Source: Pseudoalteromonas sp. MMG007 (GTDB taxonomy: Bacteria; Pseudomonadota; Gammaproteobacteria; Enterobacterales; Alteromonadaceae). From it: a DNA stretch of 64,000 bases. Under the pieces are notes generated by a model. The model was not told the origin of the DNA and searched no databases. It was given only the letters and a program-made list of their open reading frames with translations. A program made the position numbers and the translations under genes. The stretch lies in the NCBI RefSeq assembly GCF_018100985.1, contig NZ_JAGJEI010000001.1, positions 496,001-560,000 on the forward strand. Direction: 5' to 3'. Below are positions 56,161 through 64,000 of the stretch, in pieces; within the stretch, counting starts at the first letter, position 1; every line of letters begins with the position of its first letter.

Positions 56161-56757
56161 TTACCATTGATAAATTTTATCAGGAGTAATAATAGTTTTA
56201 AGTGGAACATCCCACGATTCAATAGGCAGTGCATCTACTTTTTGACAGCTATGCGCTAAGCCAATAAGTTGCGGTTTTTGCCAATTGCCTTGGTGAAGTT
56301 GTGCCAGTGTTTTATCGTAAAACCCACCTCCCATTCCTAATCGGTTACCTTGGTTATCAAATGCAACTAATGGCATAAGTAAGTAATCTAGATCAGTTAA
56401 TGGGCATATTTGAGAGCAGTTCAGCTTAGGCTCCAAGATACCATAGCGATTTGCCTTCATGGGTGAGTTTTTTTCATAGCGCTGAAATAGTAATGTAGTG
56501 CCATTAAATGGGTGAATTACAGGGAGGTAAAGCGTGTGGTTTTGTTTCCATAATTCATTTATTAACAATGAGGTATCTAATTCACCATCATTACTAAAAT
56601 AAATGGCAATATGCTTGTTTTTAGATGTTTTTTTGCTTTTTAGGTGTTGAGTAAAATTCACTTTTAGTGATTGAGCGGCTATTAATTGTTTGTTTTTTGA
56701 CAAGTTATTACGTATTTTACGTATTTTAGTTCTTATTTGTGCTCGTTTACTGCTCAT
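56161..56757 (-). CDS. 5-formyltetrahydrofolate cyclo-ligase
   Basis: A 198-residue ATP-dependent enzyme recycling 5-formyl-THF to 5,10-methenyl-THF (ygfA/fau). Family motif GMGGGFYDKTL is clear, with the phosphate-binding N-terminus and a PLVAFD segment. Located next to rpiA and serA as in enterobacteria. No 6S RNA gene lies upstream, where enterobacteria have one: a membrane protein starts there instead. Confidence 0.92.
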   Translation of the reverse strand: MSSKRAQIRTKIRKIRNNLSKNKQLIAAQSLKVNFTQHLKSKKTSKNKHIAIYFSNDGELDTSLLINELWKQNHTLYLPVIHPFNGTTLLFQRYEKNSPMKANRYGILEPKLNCSQICPLTDLDYLLMPLVAFDNQGNRLGMGGGFYDKTLAQLHQGNWQKPQLIGLAHSCQKVDALPIESWDVPLKTIITPDKIYQW

Positions 56758-56775
56758 TTAATTATTTAACCGCAC

Positions 56776-57318
56776 CTAAAAAGAAAATAAATTTGGAAAA
56801 CCTAAATAAACAGCAAGCACAACGAGCAAAACAACGACGGTCGCAATTAATACATATAAAAGCCAATTACTACGCTTCGCTGGTGTTGTTATAAGCTCTT
56901 CATCAAGCACTAGGTCGTCATCTTGCCATTCATCTGTAATTTCATCAGGTGCTTTTAATTGAGCTTCAGGAAGACGTTGCTCTAGCTCTTCAAGTTTTTC
57001 TTCTAAGCGGATTAAACTGCTCGTAATATAATCTAGTGCATCAAAAATTCTTTCATCGCGCTGACTGCTTGGCATTTGTTGAGAGGGCGTTGGTGATGTA
57101 CTTGCTTGTAATTTACTTTTAATACCGAGGCTTGCTAAAAGCTTGGCTTGTTTTAGCGCTTTGTCTTTATTATTTGGCGCAAACAATGGCTTACCCTTTA
57201 AAAAAAGAGCCACCTTTTCTTCTGACGTTTTTAATTTAGTTGCTAAATTTACGCACACTGTTTTGCTATCAACACCTTGTGCAAGTTCTACAAATATAAC
57301 GCGAAAGTTTTCGGCCAT
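56776..57318 (-). CDS. Membrane protein with C-terminal TM, unknown
   Basis: A 180-residue protein: an N-terminal domain about 1-70 (VIFVELAQGVDSKTV, KTSEEKVALFLKGKPLFA, ALKQAKLLASLGIKSKL), a linker with a short coiled coil (RLEEKLEELEQRL), an acidic stretch, and a C-terminal TM helix (about 151-174). The N-terminal pattern resembles a small domain found at the front of many proteobacterial membrane proteins. Function unknown. It is the upstream member of the fau-rpiA-serA run (18-base gap). Confidence 0.7.
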   Translation of the reverse strand: MAENFRVIFVELAQGVDSKTVCVNLATKLKTSEEKVALFLKGKPLFAPNNKDKALKQAKLLASLGIKSKLQASTSPTPSQQMPSSQRDERIFDALDYITSSLIRLEEKLEELEQRLPEAQLKAPDEITDEWQDDDLVLDEELITTPAKRSNWLLYVLIATVVVLLVVLAVYLGFPNLFSF

Positions 57319-57444
57319 TAAACTATCCCTAAAGCTTTTATAATAAGGTGAGTATATACCTAAAGTGCAAAAGAGTTCGAGATTGATTTTATTGTTAATT
57401 AATAAACTTTCATAAGTTCATTAATTATTAAACGTTAGATATAA

Positions 57445-57468
57445 AAACGGCCCTAAAAAGGGCCGTTT
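57445..57468 (-). terminator. Terminator after metK
   Basis: AAACGGCCC-TAAAA-AGGGCCGTTT stem just past the metK stop, with a T-run on the minus-strand side (GTTTTTA). Confidence 0.8.
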
Positions 57469-57490
57469 ATATTTTTTGTACTATGTTGGC

Positions 57491-58642
57491 TTAAAGGCCA
57501 GCAGCTGCGCGAAGTGCGTCTGCTTTATCTGTACGTTCCCAAGGGAAATCGTCACGACCAAAGTGGCCGTAAGCCGCTGTAGGAAGGTAGATAGGGCGCT
57601 CTAAATCAAGCATTTGAATTAAGCCGTAAGGGCGTAGGTCAAAGTGTTCACGAATAAGCTCGATTAAACGGCTTTCTTCTAACTTACTTGTACCAAACGT
57701 TTCAACGCTGATAGAAGTAGGCTCTGCAACACCGATTGCGTAAGACACTTGTAATTCACACTTATCAGCAAGGCCAGCAGCCACTACGTTTTTAGCAACG
57801 TAACGTGCAGCGTATGCAGCTGAACGGTCAACTTTTGATGGATCTTTACCAGAGAAAGCACCACCACCGTGACGCGCCATACCACCGTATGTATCAACGA
57901 TGATTTTACGACCTGTTAAACCACAATCACCCATAGGTCCGCCAATTACAAAACGACCCGTTGGGTTAATGAAAAATTTAGTTGCGCTTGTAACAAGCTC
58001 TGCAGGAAGCACTGGCTTGATGATAGTTTCCATCACCGCTTCTACTAAATCTTTTTGTGAAATGTCTTCGCTGTGCTGAGTAGAAAGTACTACAGCATCA
58101 ATACCTACTGGCTTGCCGTTTTCGTATGCAAAAGTAACTTGAGATTTTGCATCTGGACGTAACCAGTTAAGCTCGCCACTTTTACGAACCTCAGCTTGGC
58201 GCTGTACTAAACGGTGTGAGTAAGTAATTGGAGCTGGCATAAGTACTTCTGTTTCGTTACATGCGTAACCAAACATCAAGCCTTGATCGCCTGCGCCTTG
58301 TTCTTCTGGGCTAGTACGGTCAACACCTTGGTTAATGTCAGGAGACTGTTTACCAATAGTGTTTAAAATAGCACATGAGTCTGCATCGAAACCCATGTCT
58401 GAATGTGTGTAGCCAATTTCACGTACTGTTTTACGTGTAATTTCTTCAATATCAACCCATGCGCTAGTAGTGATTTCACCACCAACCATAACCATACCGG
58501 TTTTTACGTAAGTTTCGCACGCAACACGGGCATGAGAGTCTTGCTCTAGGATAGCATCAAGTACCGCATCAGAGATTTGATCGGCGATTTTATCCGGATG
58601 ACCTTCAGAAACAGATTCAGAAGTAAATAAATGTTTTGCCAT
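57491..58642 (-). CDS. metK: S-adenosylmethionine synthase
   Basis: A 383-residue enzyme making SAM from ATP and methionine. Motifs: [59 protein letters not shown]. Length equals E. coli MetK (384). The ATG at 58642 opens MAKHLF. A MetJ-type box lies about 111 bases upstream on the same intergenic strip, consistent with met-regulon control. Terminator at 57445. Confidence 0.97.
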   Translation of the reverse strand: MAKHLFTSESVSEGHPDKIADQISDAVLDAILEQDSHARVACETYVKTGMVMVGGEITTSAWVDIEEITRKTVREIGYTHSDMGFDADSCAILNTIGKQSPDINQGVDRTSPEEQGAGDQGLMFGYACNETEVLMPAPITYSHRLVQRQAEVRKSGELNWLRPDAKSQVTFAYENGKPVGIDAVVLSTQHSEDISQKDLVEAVMETIIKPVLPAELVTSATKFFINPTGRFVIGGPMGDCGLTGRKIIVDTYGGMARHGGGAFSGKDPSKVDRSAAYAARYVAKNVVAAGLADKCELQVSYAIGVAEPTSISVETFGTSKLEESRLIELIREHFDLRPYGLIQMLDLERPIYLPTAAYGHFGRDDFPWERTDKADALRAAAGL

Positions 58643-58752
58643 TGTATTTCTGCTCACAAATATTGCGCTTCACAAACGTCGGTATTAGCGCTAAAAAATT
58701 AAGGGGCGTATTTTATCTAAAACGAAACTGCTTGCATAGTGTTTTTACGCCT

Positions 58753-58760
58753 AGACGTCT
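58753..58760. promoter_or_regulatory. MetJ-type operator (metK promoter)
   Basis: AGACGTCT within CTAGACGTCTAA. The preceding 8-mer (TTACGCCT) matches the box at five of eight positions. Located in the metK/tkt divergent region. Confidence 0.6.
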
Positions 58761-58807
58761 AAATAAAATGAGTAATAACTTTTCGGTCTTAAAAAATATT
58801 CATAATG

Positions 58808-58828
58808 CCCCATATTTATGGGGTTTTT
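58808..58828 (+). terminator. Terminator-like hairpin upstream of tkt
   Basis: CCCCATA-TT-TATGGGG followed by TTTTT. No plus-strand gene ends here, so it may be a leader attenuator or the end of a short RNA. Confidence 0.55.
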
Positions 58829-58947
58829 AATTGCACAGTGCACCCACAATAAGTAAGAATGGATGCCATAAAAGCTCTTTAGTAATATAAGAGCATTAAC
58901 GAAAACATAAATACCCGCGCAAATACACATATAAGGTAGGAGAATTC

Positions 58948-60939
58948 ATGCCATCTCGCAAAGAACTTGCAAATGCTATTCGCGTCTTGTCAATGGACGC
59001 AGTACAAAAGGCCAAATCTGGTCACCCTGGAGCCCCTATGGGCATGGCCGATATCGCTGAAGTATTATGGCGCGATTATCTAAAGCATAATCCAACTAAT
59101 CCAGAGTGGGCTGACCGTGACAGATTTATTCTTTCAAACGGCCACGGTTCAATGCTTATCTATTCTCTATTGCACCTAACTGGTTACGATTTACCATTGG
59201 ACGAAATTAAAAACTTCCGTCAAATGCATTCTAAAACGCCAGGTCACCCTGAGTACGGTTATGCACCAGGAATCGAAACTACTACGGGTCCACTAGGTCA
59301 AGGGATCACAAATGCCGTAGGTATGGCGATTGCTGAAAAAGCACTTGCTGCACAGTTTAACCGCGAAGGCCACGACATTGTAGATCACAACACCTATGCC
59401 TTTTTAGGCGATGGTTGTTTGATGGAAGGTATTTCTCATGAAGCATGTTCACTTGCTGGTACATTAGGCTTAGGCAAGCTTGTTGCATTTTGGGATGACA
59501 ACGGCATTTCAATCGATGGTGAAGTTGAAGGTTGGTTTAGCGACGATACCCCAGCGCGTTTTAAAGCGTATGGTTGGCATGTGATCAGCGACGTTGATGG
59601 CCACAATAGCGATGCTGTTAGTGCTGCAATAGCAGAGGCTAAAAGCGTTACCGACAAACCATCACTAATTTGTTGTAAAACAGTAATTGGTTACGGCTCG
59701 CCTAATAAATCAGGTAGCCACGACTGTCACGGTGCGCCACTAGGTGATGACGAAATTAAAGCGTCTCGCGAATTTTTAGGTTGGACTGGCGAAGCATTCG
59801 AAATTCCTGCTGATATTTACGCACAGTGGGATAGCAAAGAAAAAGGCCAACAGCAAGAATCTAGCTGGGATGAAAAATTTGCAGCTTACGCAAGCGCATA
59901 CCCAGAGCTTGCCGCTGAATACAAGCGCCGTATTAACAACGAGCTACCAGATGATTGGGCTGCAAAATCTCAAGAATACATTGAGCAACTACAAGCCAAC
60001 CCAGCAAACCCTGCATCTCGTAAAGCGTCACAAAATGCACTAAATGCATTTGGTCCGTTATTACCTGAATTCATGGGTGGCTCAGCCGATTTAGCTGGCT
60101 CAAACCTAACAATTTGGGATGGTTCTAAAGGGTTAACTGCAGACGATGCAAGCGGTAACTACATTTATTACGGTGTACGTGAATTTGGTATGTCGGCTAT
60201 TATGAATGGTATTGCGCTTCATAAAGGTTTTATTCCTTACGGTGCAACGTTCTTAATGTTTGTTGAATATGCAAAAAATGCGGTACGTATGGCTGCACTA
60301 ATGAAGCAACCAAGCATTTTTGTATACACGCACGATTCAATCGGCCTAGGTGAAGACGGTCCAACTCACCAACCGGTAGAGCAAATTGCTAGCATGCGTT
60401 TAACGCCAAACTTATACAACTGGCGCCCGTGTGACCAAGTTGAGTCGGCAATTGCATGGCAACAAGCTATTGAGCGTAAAGACGGTCCTACGTCACTTAT
60501 CTTTACTCGCCAAGGTCTTGAGCAACAAGCACGTGACGCACAACAACTAGCAGATGTTAAAAAGGGTGGTTACATCCTTAGCTGTGACGGCAACCCAGAG
60601 CTAATTATTATTGCTACAGGTTCTGAAGTTCAGTTAGCACAAGATTCAGCAGCAGAACTACGCAGCCAAGGCAAAAAGGTACGTGTTGTATCTATGCCAT
60701 GTACTGATGCCTTTGAAGAGCAAAGTGCAGAGTACAAAGAAAGCGTATTACCGGCCGCTGTTACGCGCCGCGTAGCAGTAGAAGCGGGTATTGCTGATTA
60801 CTGGTACAAGTACGTAGGCCTAAACGGTGCAGTAGTGGGTATGACGACCTTTGGTGAGTCTGCGCCTGCTGGCGAACTGTTCGAGTTCTTTGGCTTTACA
60901 GTAGAAAACATTGTAAATAAAGCAAACGCCTTGTTTTAA
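58948..60939 (+). CDS. tkt: Transketolase
   Basis: A 663-residue thiamine-diphosphate enzyme of the pentose phosphate pathway. Motifs: [13 protein letters not shown], the ThDP motif [13 protein letters not shown] with the downstream [10 protein letters not shown], and the C-terminal half with [15 protein letters not shown]. Length equals E. coli TktA. TAGGAG lies 6 bases before the ATG. Terminator follows at 60961. Confidence 0.97.
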   Translation: MPSRKELANAIRVLSMDAVQKAKSGHPGAPMGMADIAEVLWRDYLKHNPTNPEWADRDRFILSNGHGSMLIYSLLHLTGYDLPLDEIKNFRQMHSKTPGHPEYGYAPGIETTTGPLGQGITNAVGMAIAEKALAAQFNREGHDIVDHNTYAFLGDGCLMEGISHEACSLAGTLGLGKLVAFWDDNGISIDGEVEGWFSDDTPARFKAYGWHVISDVDGHNSDAVSAAIAEAKSVTDKPSLICCKTVIGYGSPNKSGSHDCHGAPLGDDEIKASREFLGWTGEAFEIPADIYAQWDSKEKGQQQESSWDEKFAAYASAYPELAAEYKRRINNELPDDWAAKSQEYIEQLQANPANPASRKASQNALNAFGPLLPEFMGGSADLAGSNLTIWDGSKGLTADDASGNYIYYGVREFGMSAIMNGIALHKGFIPYGATFLMFVEYAKNAVRMAALMKQPSIFVYTHDSIGLGEDGPTHQPVEQIASMRLTPNLYNWRPCDQVESAIAWQQAIERKDGPTSLIFTRQGLEQQARDAQQLADVKKGGYILSCDGNPELIIIATGSEVQLAQDSAAELRSQGKKVRVVSMPCTDAFEEQSAEYKESVLPAAVTRRVAVEAGIADYWYKYVGLNGAVVGMTTFGESAPAGELFEFFGFTVENIVNKANALF

Positions 60940-60960
60940 GCGTTAGCTTTAATATTTAAA

Positions 60961-60995
60961 AGCCCGCCTTGTTTTAAACAGGGCGGGCTTTTTTG
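60961..60995 (+). terminator. Terminator after tkt
   Basis: AGCCCGCCTTGTTT-AAACAGGGCGGGCT stem, then TTTTTT. Confidence 0.9.
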
Positions 60996-61234
60996 TTGGA
61001 GCAAATATAAAAGCGTTACTTTTAATACAGTAAGCTTAATGCTTACTCAGGAAGCTCACATTCAAACTTTTGCTAAATAAAAAGCCTGCCACGTAAATAG
61101 CGCAGCAATTAATATCTAAAAACACCGCTTTAAAACCGTAAGTGAGTAACTTTCAATGCACTTTCCTTGCAAGGCATTTTTCTATCAGGCAAGGTGGTGG
61201 CTGATTTTTAAAAATAATATAAACAGGAGTGAGG

Positions 61235-61549
61235 ATGTCTCAGTTTGAAAATGTAAGTGTAATTAAAAAAGCTAACGTATATTTCGATGGAAAAGTATCG
61301 AGCCGTACGGTTGTGTTTAGCGATGGCACTACAAAAACATTAGGCTTTATGCAGCCAGGCGAGTTTGTATTCGATACAAGCAAAAAAGAGCTTATGGAGC
61401 TTTTAGGTGGCCAGTGGGATATTTTATTGCCAGGTGAGAGTGAATGGAAAACGTTTAACGCGGGTGAATCGTTTAACGTAGATGCTAACGTAAGCTTTAA
61501 AGTAAAAGTTGTTGATTTTGCCGACTACTGTTGTTCGTACACAGATTAA
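61235..61549 (+). CDS. ppnP: Pyrimidine/purine nucleoside phosphorylase PpnP
   Basis: A 104-residue single-domain cupin of the DUF1255/YaiE family, which phosphorolyses many nucleosides. Recognisable parts: [29 protein letters not shown], and the end [10 protein letters not shown]. Length is normal (E. coli 94). The ATG at 61235 has AGGAG 5 bases upstream; the in-frame GTG at 61229 lies inside it. A MetJ-like palindrome follows the stop. Confidence 0.93.
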   Translation: MSQFENVSVIKKANVYFDGKVSSRTVVFSDGTTKTLGFMQPGEFVFDTSKKELMELLGGQWDILLPGESEWKTFNAGESFNVDANVSFKVKVVDFADYCCSYTD

Positions 61550-61560
61550 CCAATATAGCT

Positions 61561-61568
61561 AGACGTCT
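61561..61568. promoter_or_regulatory. MetJ-type palindrome between ppnP and hpf
   Basis: AGACGTCT within GCTAGACGTCTGAAAG, 159 bases before the hpf start. Neighbouring 8-mers match the met box poorly, so it may be chance. Confidence 0.35.
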
Positions 61569-61726
61569 GAAAGCCCATGCTTAATGGGCTTTGCATAAAC
61601 TTTGCACAACCCATGATTTAAATCAGCAAAACGAGTAAATAAACCTCAAATATCTTACCTTTTTCCTTGTGTTAATCTAAATAGCCCCCAATACTATTTA
61701 TGAGGTAACAAATAAAAGGATACCCT

Positions 61727-62083
61727 ATGAAAATTAATCTTTCTGGTCACCATGTCGACGTTACTGACTCTATTAGAGAGCACATAAACGAAAAGTTTTC
61801 AAAAATCGAGAGCCACTTTCCATCACTTATCGCACTCGATATTATTTTGTCTAAAGAACATCATAAAATCCAAGCAGAAATTAGCACTAATTACGAAGGT
61901 GCGCGAATATCAGTAAAAGGGGAAAACGAAGTTATGTACCCAGCTATTGCAAGCGCAGCTAAAAAACTCGATGCGGCACTAAAACATCGAAAAGGGCAAA
62001 TAAAAGCAAACCTACATGAAAAGCCTGTAAGTACAACACCTGAAATTGCACACGAGATCATTCAAGAGATGGAACTAAAATAA
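61727..62083 (+). CDS. hpf: Ribosome hibernation factor (HPF/RaiA family)
   Basis: A 118-residue protein that binds the 30S decoding region to make inactive ribosomes. A start KINLSGHHVDVT, IILSKEHHK and MYPAIASAAKKLDAALKHRKGQ match the family. The chain is intermediate in length between E. coli HPF (95) and RaiA (113), with a C-terminal tail after residue 98. AAAGGA precedes the ATG. Not next to rpoN, where HPF usually is; a RaiA-like paralogue is possible. Confidence 0.87.
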   Translation: MKINLSGHHVDVTDSIREHINEKFSKIESHFPSLIALDIILSKEHHKIQAEISTNYEGARISVKGENEVMYPAIASAAKKLDAALKHRKGQIKANLHEKPVSTTPEIAHEIIQEMELK

Positions 62084-62106
62084 GCATTAGTCCCAAAGTA
62101 CTATAA

Positions 62107-62131
62107 AAAAGAGCCTTACGGCTCTTTTTTA
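62107..62131 (+). terminator. Terminator after hpf
   Basis: AAAAGAGCC-TTAC-GGCTCTTTTTT: strong stem with T-run. Confidence 0.88.
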
Positions 62132-62225
62132 TTGCCTGTAATTTAGGTAAGTTATGCGTTCTTGCAGTTTATTAATTGTAAAAGTTAATAAAAAGAACAC
62201 ACAACACACATATTTTGAGAAATTA

Positions 62226-63461
62226 ATGCACACAACAAAAGCAGTTTGGAAGTCTCGTTTAGGTGCCCTAGGCCCTGGCATTTTAATGGCTACAGCCGCC
62301 ATTGGCGGATCTCACTTAGTCGCGTCAACTCAAGCTGGCGCATTATTTGGTTGGCAACTGTTTTGGCTAATACTGGTTGTTAATGTATTAAAGTATCCGT
62401 TTTTTCGGTTTGGGATGGAATATACCTTAGCCACTAAAAACAGTTTAGTAGAAGGCTATAAAAATAAAGGCCCAGTTTATTTTTATAGTTTTATAGGCCT
62501 AAACATACTCGCTGCTGTTGTTAATACCGCAGGCGTATTATTACTTACCGCCAGCTTACTGCATTACGCACTGCCTGTAGTGATAGAGGTAACCCTGCTA
62601 TGTTGGATATTGCTCGGTGTGTGCTTAGCCATATTATTGTTAGGGCACTTCAAAGCGCTCGACAGCGTGGCCAAAGGCATAATGGGGTTATTAACGCTGG
62701 CTACTGTTATTGCGCTCGTTATCGCATTTAGTAACGGCCCAATGGCGCCTGCTGACTATGTGGGCCCATCACCATATGAGCTTGCTATGCTTAGCTTTAT
62801 GGTGGCTTTAATGGGCTGGATGCCAGCACCCATAGAAATATCAGCACTGAGTTCGCTTTGGCTAAAAGAAAAACAAGCGCAGCAAACAGTCACTAAAAGC
62901 CAAGGCTTGTTCGACTTTAATGTAGGCTATTGGTTAACAGCGTGCTTAGCCTTAGTATTTTTTAGCTTAGGTGTATTGGTACAATACGGGCAAAACAGCA
63001 GCATAGAACTCGGTGGAGTCGCCTTTGCTAAGCAGCTTATTGATATGTATGCATTAACAATAGGCGAGTGGGCAAGGCCGCTTGTATCAGCAATCGCCTT
63101 TTTATGTATGTTTGGCACCACACTTACTGTACTTGATGGCTACGCCCGTACGCTTAACGAATCTCATAAGTTACTTGGCTTTAAGCAATCAAAACACAGC
63201 CTAAATATTTGGTTAATACTACAAGCACTTGCCGGTATGGCCGTTATTTTATTTTTTAAATCCGCTCTTGGCCCTATGCTTACTTTTGCCATGACGCTTG
63301 CTTTTGTAACTACTCCTGTTTTTGCATGGCTTAACTTTAGCCTAGTACGCTCAAACCCCGATATTAAACACAGTGTATTACTGCGTATTTTAAGCTGGTT
63401 AGGTTTAATATATTTAATCGGGTTTGCCGTAGCGTTTATAGTATGGAAGCTAGCTGCATAA
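62226..63461 (+). CDS. Nramp-like transporter with altered metal-site motifs
   Basis: A 411-residue inner-membrane protein with about 11 TM helices and Nramp-like layout (GALGPGILMATAA at the TM1 start, QAG after it). At the TM1 metal-binding motif, the canonical DPGN is replaced by G27-G-S-H30, and the TM6 motif MPH is MPA (WMPAPIE). A divalent-metal role is therefore not certain; the ion or solute may differ. The ATG at 62226 gives a typical N-terminus; a longer ATG at 62154 adds 24 unlikely residues. Follows the hpf terminator. No known symbol applies. Confidence 0.82.
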   Translation: MHTTKAVWKSRLGALGPGILMATAAIGGSHLVASTQAGALFGWQLFWLILVVNVLKYPFFRFGMEYTLATKNSLVEGYKNKGPVYFYSFIGLNILAAVVNTAGVLLLTASLLHYALPVVIEVTLLCWILLGVCLAILLLGHFKALDSVAKGIMGLLTLATVIALVIAFSNGPMAPADYVGPSPYELAMLSFMVALMGWMPAPIEISALSSLWLKEKQAQQTVTKSQGLFDFNVGYWLTACLALVFFSLGVLVQYGQNSSIELGGVAFAKQLIDMYALTIGEWARPLVSAIAFLCMFGTTLTVLDGYARTLNESHKLLGFKQSKHSLNIWLILQALAGMAVILFFKSALGPMLTFAMTLAFVTTPVFAWLNFSLVRSNPDIKHSVLLRILSWLGLIYLIGFAVAFIVWKLAA

Positions 63462-63540
63462 ACCAGTTATATAAATATGATATTTTTAAGTTAGTTAAGC
63501 ATAGGTGTAGGCATTAATTTGTGTTTATGAGGAAAGTGAC

Positions 63541-63747
63541 ATGAAATTTGAAATGTCTATTACAGATAATTTTGCATCCTTTTTTGATGAACAAAAAGAA
63601 AGATATATTTTTATTGATAGCTTTGATAATAAAACGTTTGAGGTGCAAGTAGGGGATTTAGATAACCCAAAATCAGTCGGTAGCGTTTTAGCTTCTAATA
63701 ATGATGAATTGAATGTTAAGTTATTAGCGCTTTACAATAAATATTAA
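63541..63747 (+). CDS. Small hypothetical protein
   Basis: A 68-residue protein, acidic and soluble (FFDEQKERYIFIDSF, VGDLDNPKS), with no signal peptide or TM. GAGG precedes the ATG by 8 bases. It lies 22 bases before the GNAT gene and may be cotranscribed. I do not recognise it. Confidence 0.6.
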   Translation: MKFEMSITDNFASFFDEQKERYIFIDSFDNKTFEVQVGDLDNPKSVGSVLASNNDELNVKLLALYNKY

Positions 63748-63769
63748 TACACTAAAAAATGAGCTATAA

Positions 63770-64000
63770 ATGAAAATTAAAACAGGTGAGCTTTCAAACC
63801 CTGAGGTTATAAAACTATTACAAGCGCATCATAACGATATGCTAAAACACTCACCTGTTGAGAGCGTACATGCACTGGATGTAACTAAACTCACTCAGCC
63901 CTATATAACCTTTTATAGCTTATGGATTGGAAATAATTTAGCGGGTGTTGGCGCTTTAAAAGCACTAAATACAACGCATGGCGAAATTAAATCAATGCGT
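63770..64000 (+). CDS. GNAT-family acetyltransferase, partial (3' end outside window)
   Basis: 77 codons from the ATG at 63770 to the window edge. The order LLQAHHNDMLKHSPVESVHALD, ITFYSLWIGNNLAG, VGALKAL, HGEIKSMR is the pattern of a GNAT subfamily with an EIKSMRV strand before the acetyl-CoA loop. The substrate is unknown. The rest lies beyond the window. Confidence 0.85.
   Translation, partial: MKIKTGELSNPEVIKLLQAHHNDMLKHSPVESVHALDVTKLTQPYITFYSLWIGNNLAGVGALKALNTTHGEIKSMR

Larger units (their letters stand above)
58643..58947. other. Divergent intergenic region metK / tkt
   Basis: 305 bases with a MetJ-type box, then a terminator-like hairpin on the plus strand (58808-58828). A possible 20-codon leader frame runs from the ATG at 58768 to the TAA at 58828-58830 and ends within the hairpin region. 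No established gene. Confidence 0.5.

Noticed and set aside
56740..56800. Search for 6S RNA next to fau
   Set aside because: Only 18 bases separate fau from the upstream gene, and I found no candidate in the neighbouring spacers.
1..64000. CRISPR arrays, prophage or integron structures
   Set aside because: No regularly spaced repeats, phage structural genes, integrase or attC-like sites were seen.

Overview
The window is a gene-dense, AT-leaning (about 40% GC by eye) chromosomal segment of a marine gammaproteobacterium. The best fit is Pseudoalteromonas or a close relative in Alteromonadales. The reasons are the conserved housekeeping blocks (guaB-guaA, holD/rimI, prfC, argS, serB/PilZ/radA, serA-rpiA-fau, metK/tkt), the glrK-qseG-glrR operon, the marine 'proteobacterial dedicated sortase' island, and short palindromic and MITE-like repeats of a type seen in these genomes. 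I saw no prophage, CRISPR array, rRNA operon or complete insertion sequence. Genus assignment is inference from protein character, not from a search.

Layout. 1-1061: four tandem minus-strand genes for small secreted EF-hand proteins (the last cut by the window edge). 1375-6405: a GlrK/QseE-type histidine kinase, a QseG-like lipoprotein, a GlrR/QseF-type sigma-54 activator, a DUF1543 protein and MltC. 6427-8205: a small membrane protein, cca, and a 55-residue small gene. 8526-14990: the dedicated sortase island, made of a two-component pair (minus strand) divergent from an OmpA-like protein, a VIT/vWA sortase target and its sortase. 14855-19830: a DMT transporter that overlaps the sortase gene tail to tail, proB, a decayed GGDEF gene, a membrane-anchored glutaredoxin and gltX. 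19998-24985: a 99-residue protein with 2OG-Fe(II) oxygenase-like metal and cosubstrate residues, an RcsF-like lipoprotein, a DUF3581 protein, a RhlE-type helicase, a GAF-GGDEF cyclase and an MTHFR-like protein behind a MetJ-type box. 25199-32472: a MITE-like element, a large M16 peptidase lipoprotein, an unusual membrane-tethered XRE regulator with a membrane partner, cysE, a TM-anchored unknown and xseA. 32608-41491: guaB-guaA, a BCCT transporter, tRNA-Trp, a HolD-like gene with rimI, and a hybrid sensor kinase. 41980-48893: prfC, argS, two palindromic repeats, pdxH, a TatD-type hydrolase, an Smp-like protein and serB. 48911-58642: a tandem PilZ protein, radA, an unknown exported protein, serA, rpiA, fau, an unknown membrane protein and metK. 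58948-64000: tkt, ppnP, a hibernation factor, an Nramp-like transporter with altered metal-site motifs, a small unknown and a partial GNAT acetyltransferase.

How the genes work together. Envelope sensing and remodelling dominate the first 15 kb: the GlrK/QseG/GlrR relay, MltC and the sortase system, whose kinase carries a CBM9-like periplasmic domain. In the divergent promoter of the sortase island there are four TGCCA boxes on one helical phase, which is a plausible site for its response regulator. Methionine/one-carbon metabolism is linked by MetJ-type palindromes near metK and the MTHFR-like gene, with a third copy between ppnP and hpf. Cyclic di-GMP appears as an intact GGDEF enzyme with an I-site, a decayed one, and a PilZ receptor with two intact binding motifs.

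The strongest candidates for a second look are the sortase island with its phased boxes and antisense overlap at the catalytic cysteine, the 99-residue 2OG-like protein, the XRE-TM pair, the Nramp-like protein without the DPGN motif, and the RadA zinc finger with CxC instead of CxxC.
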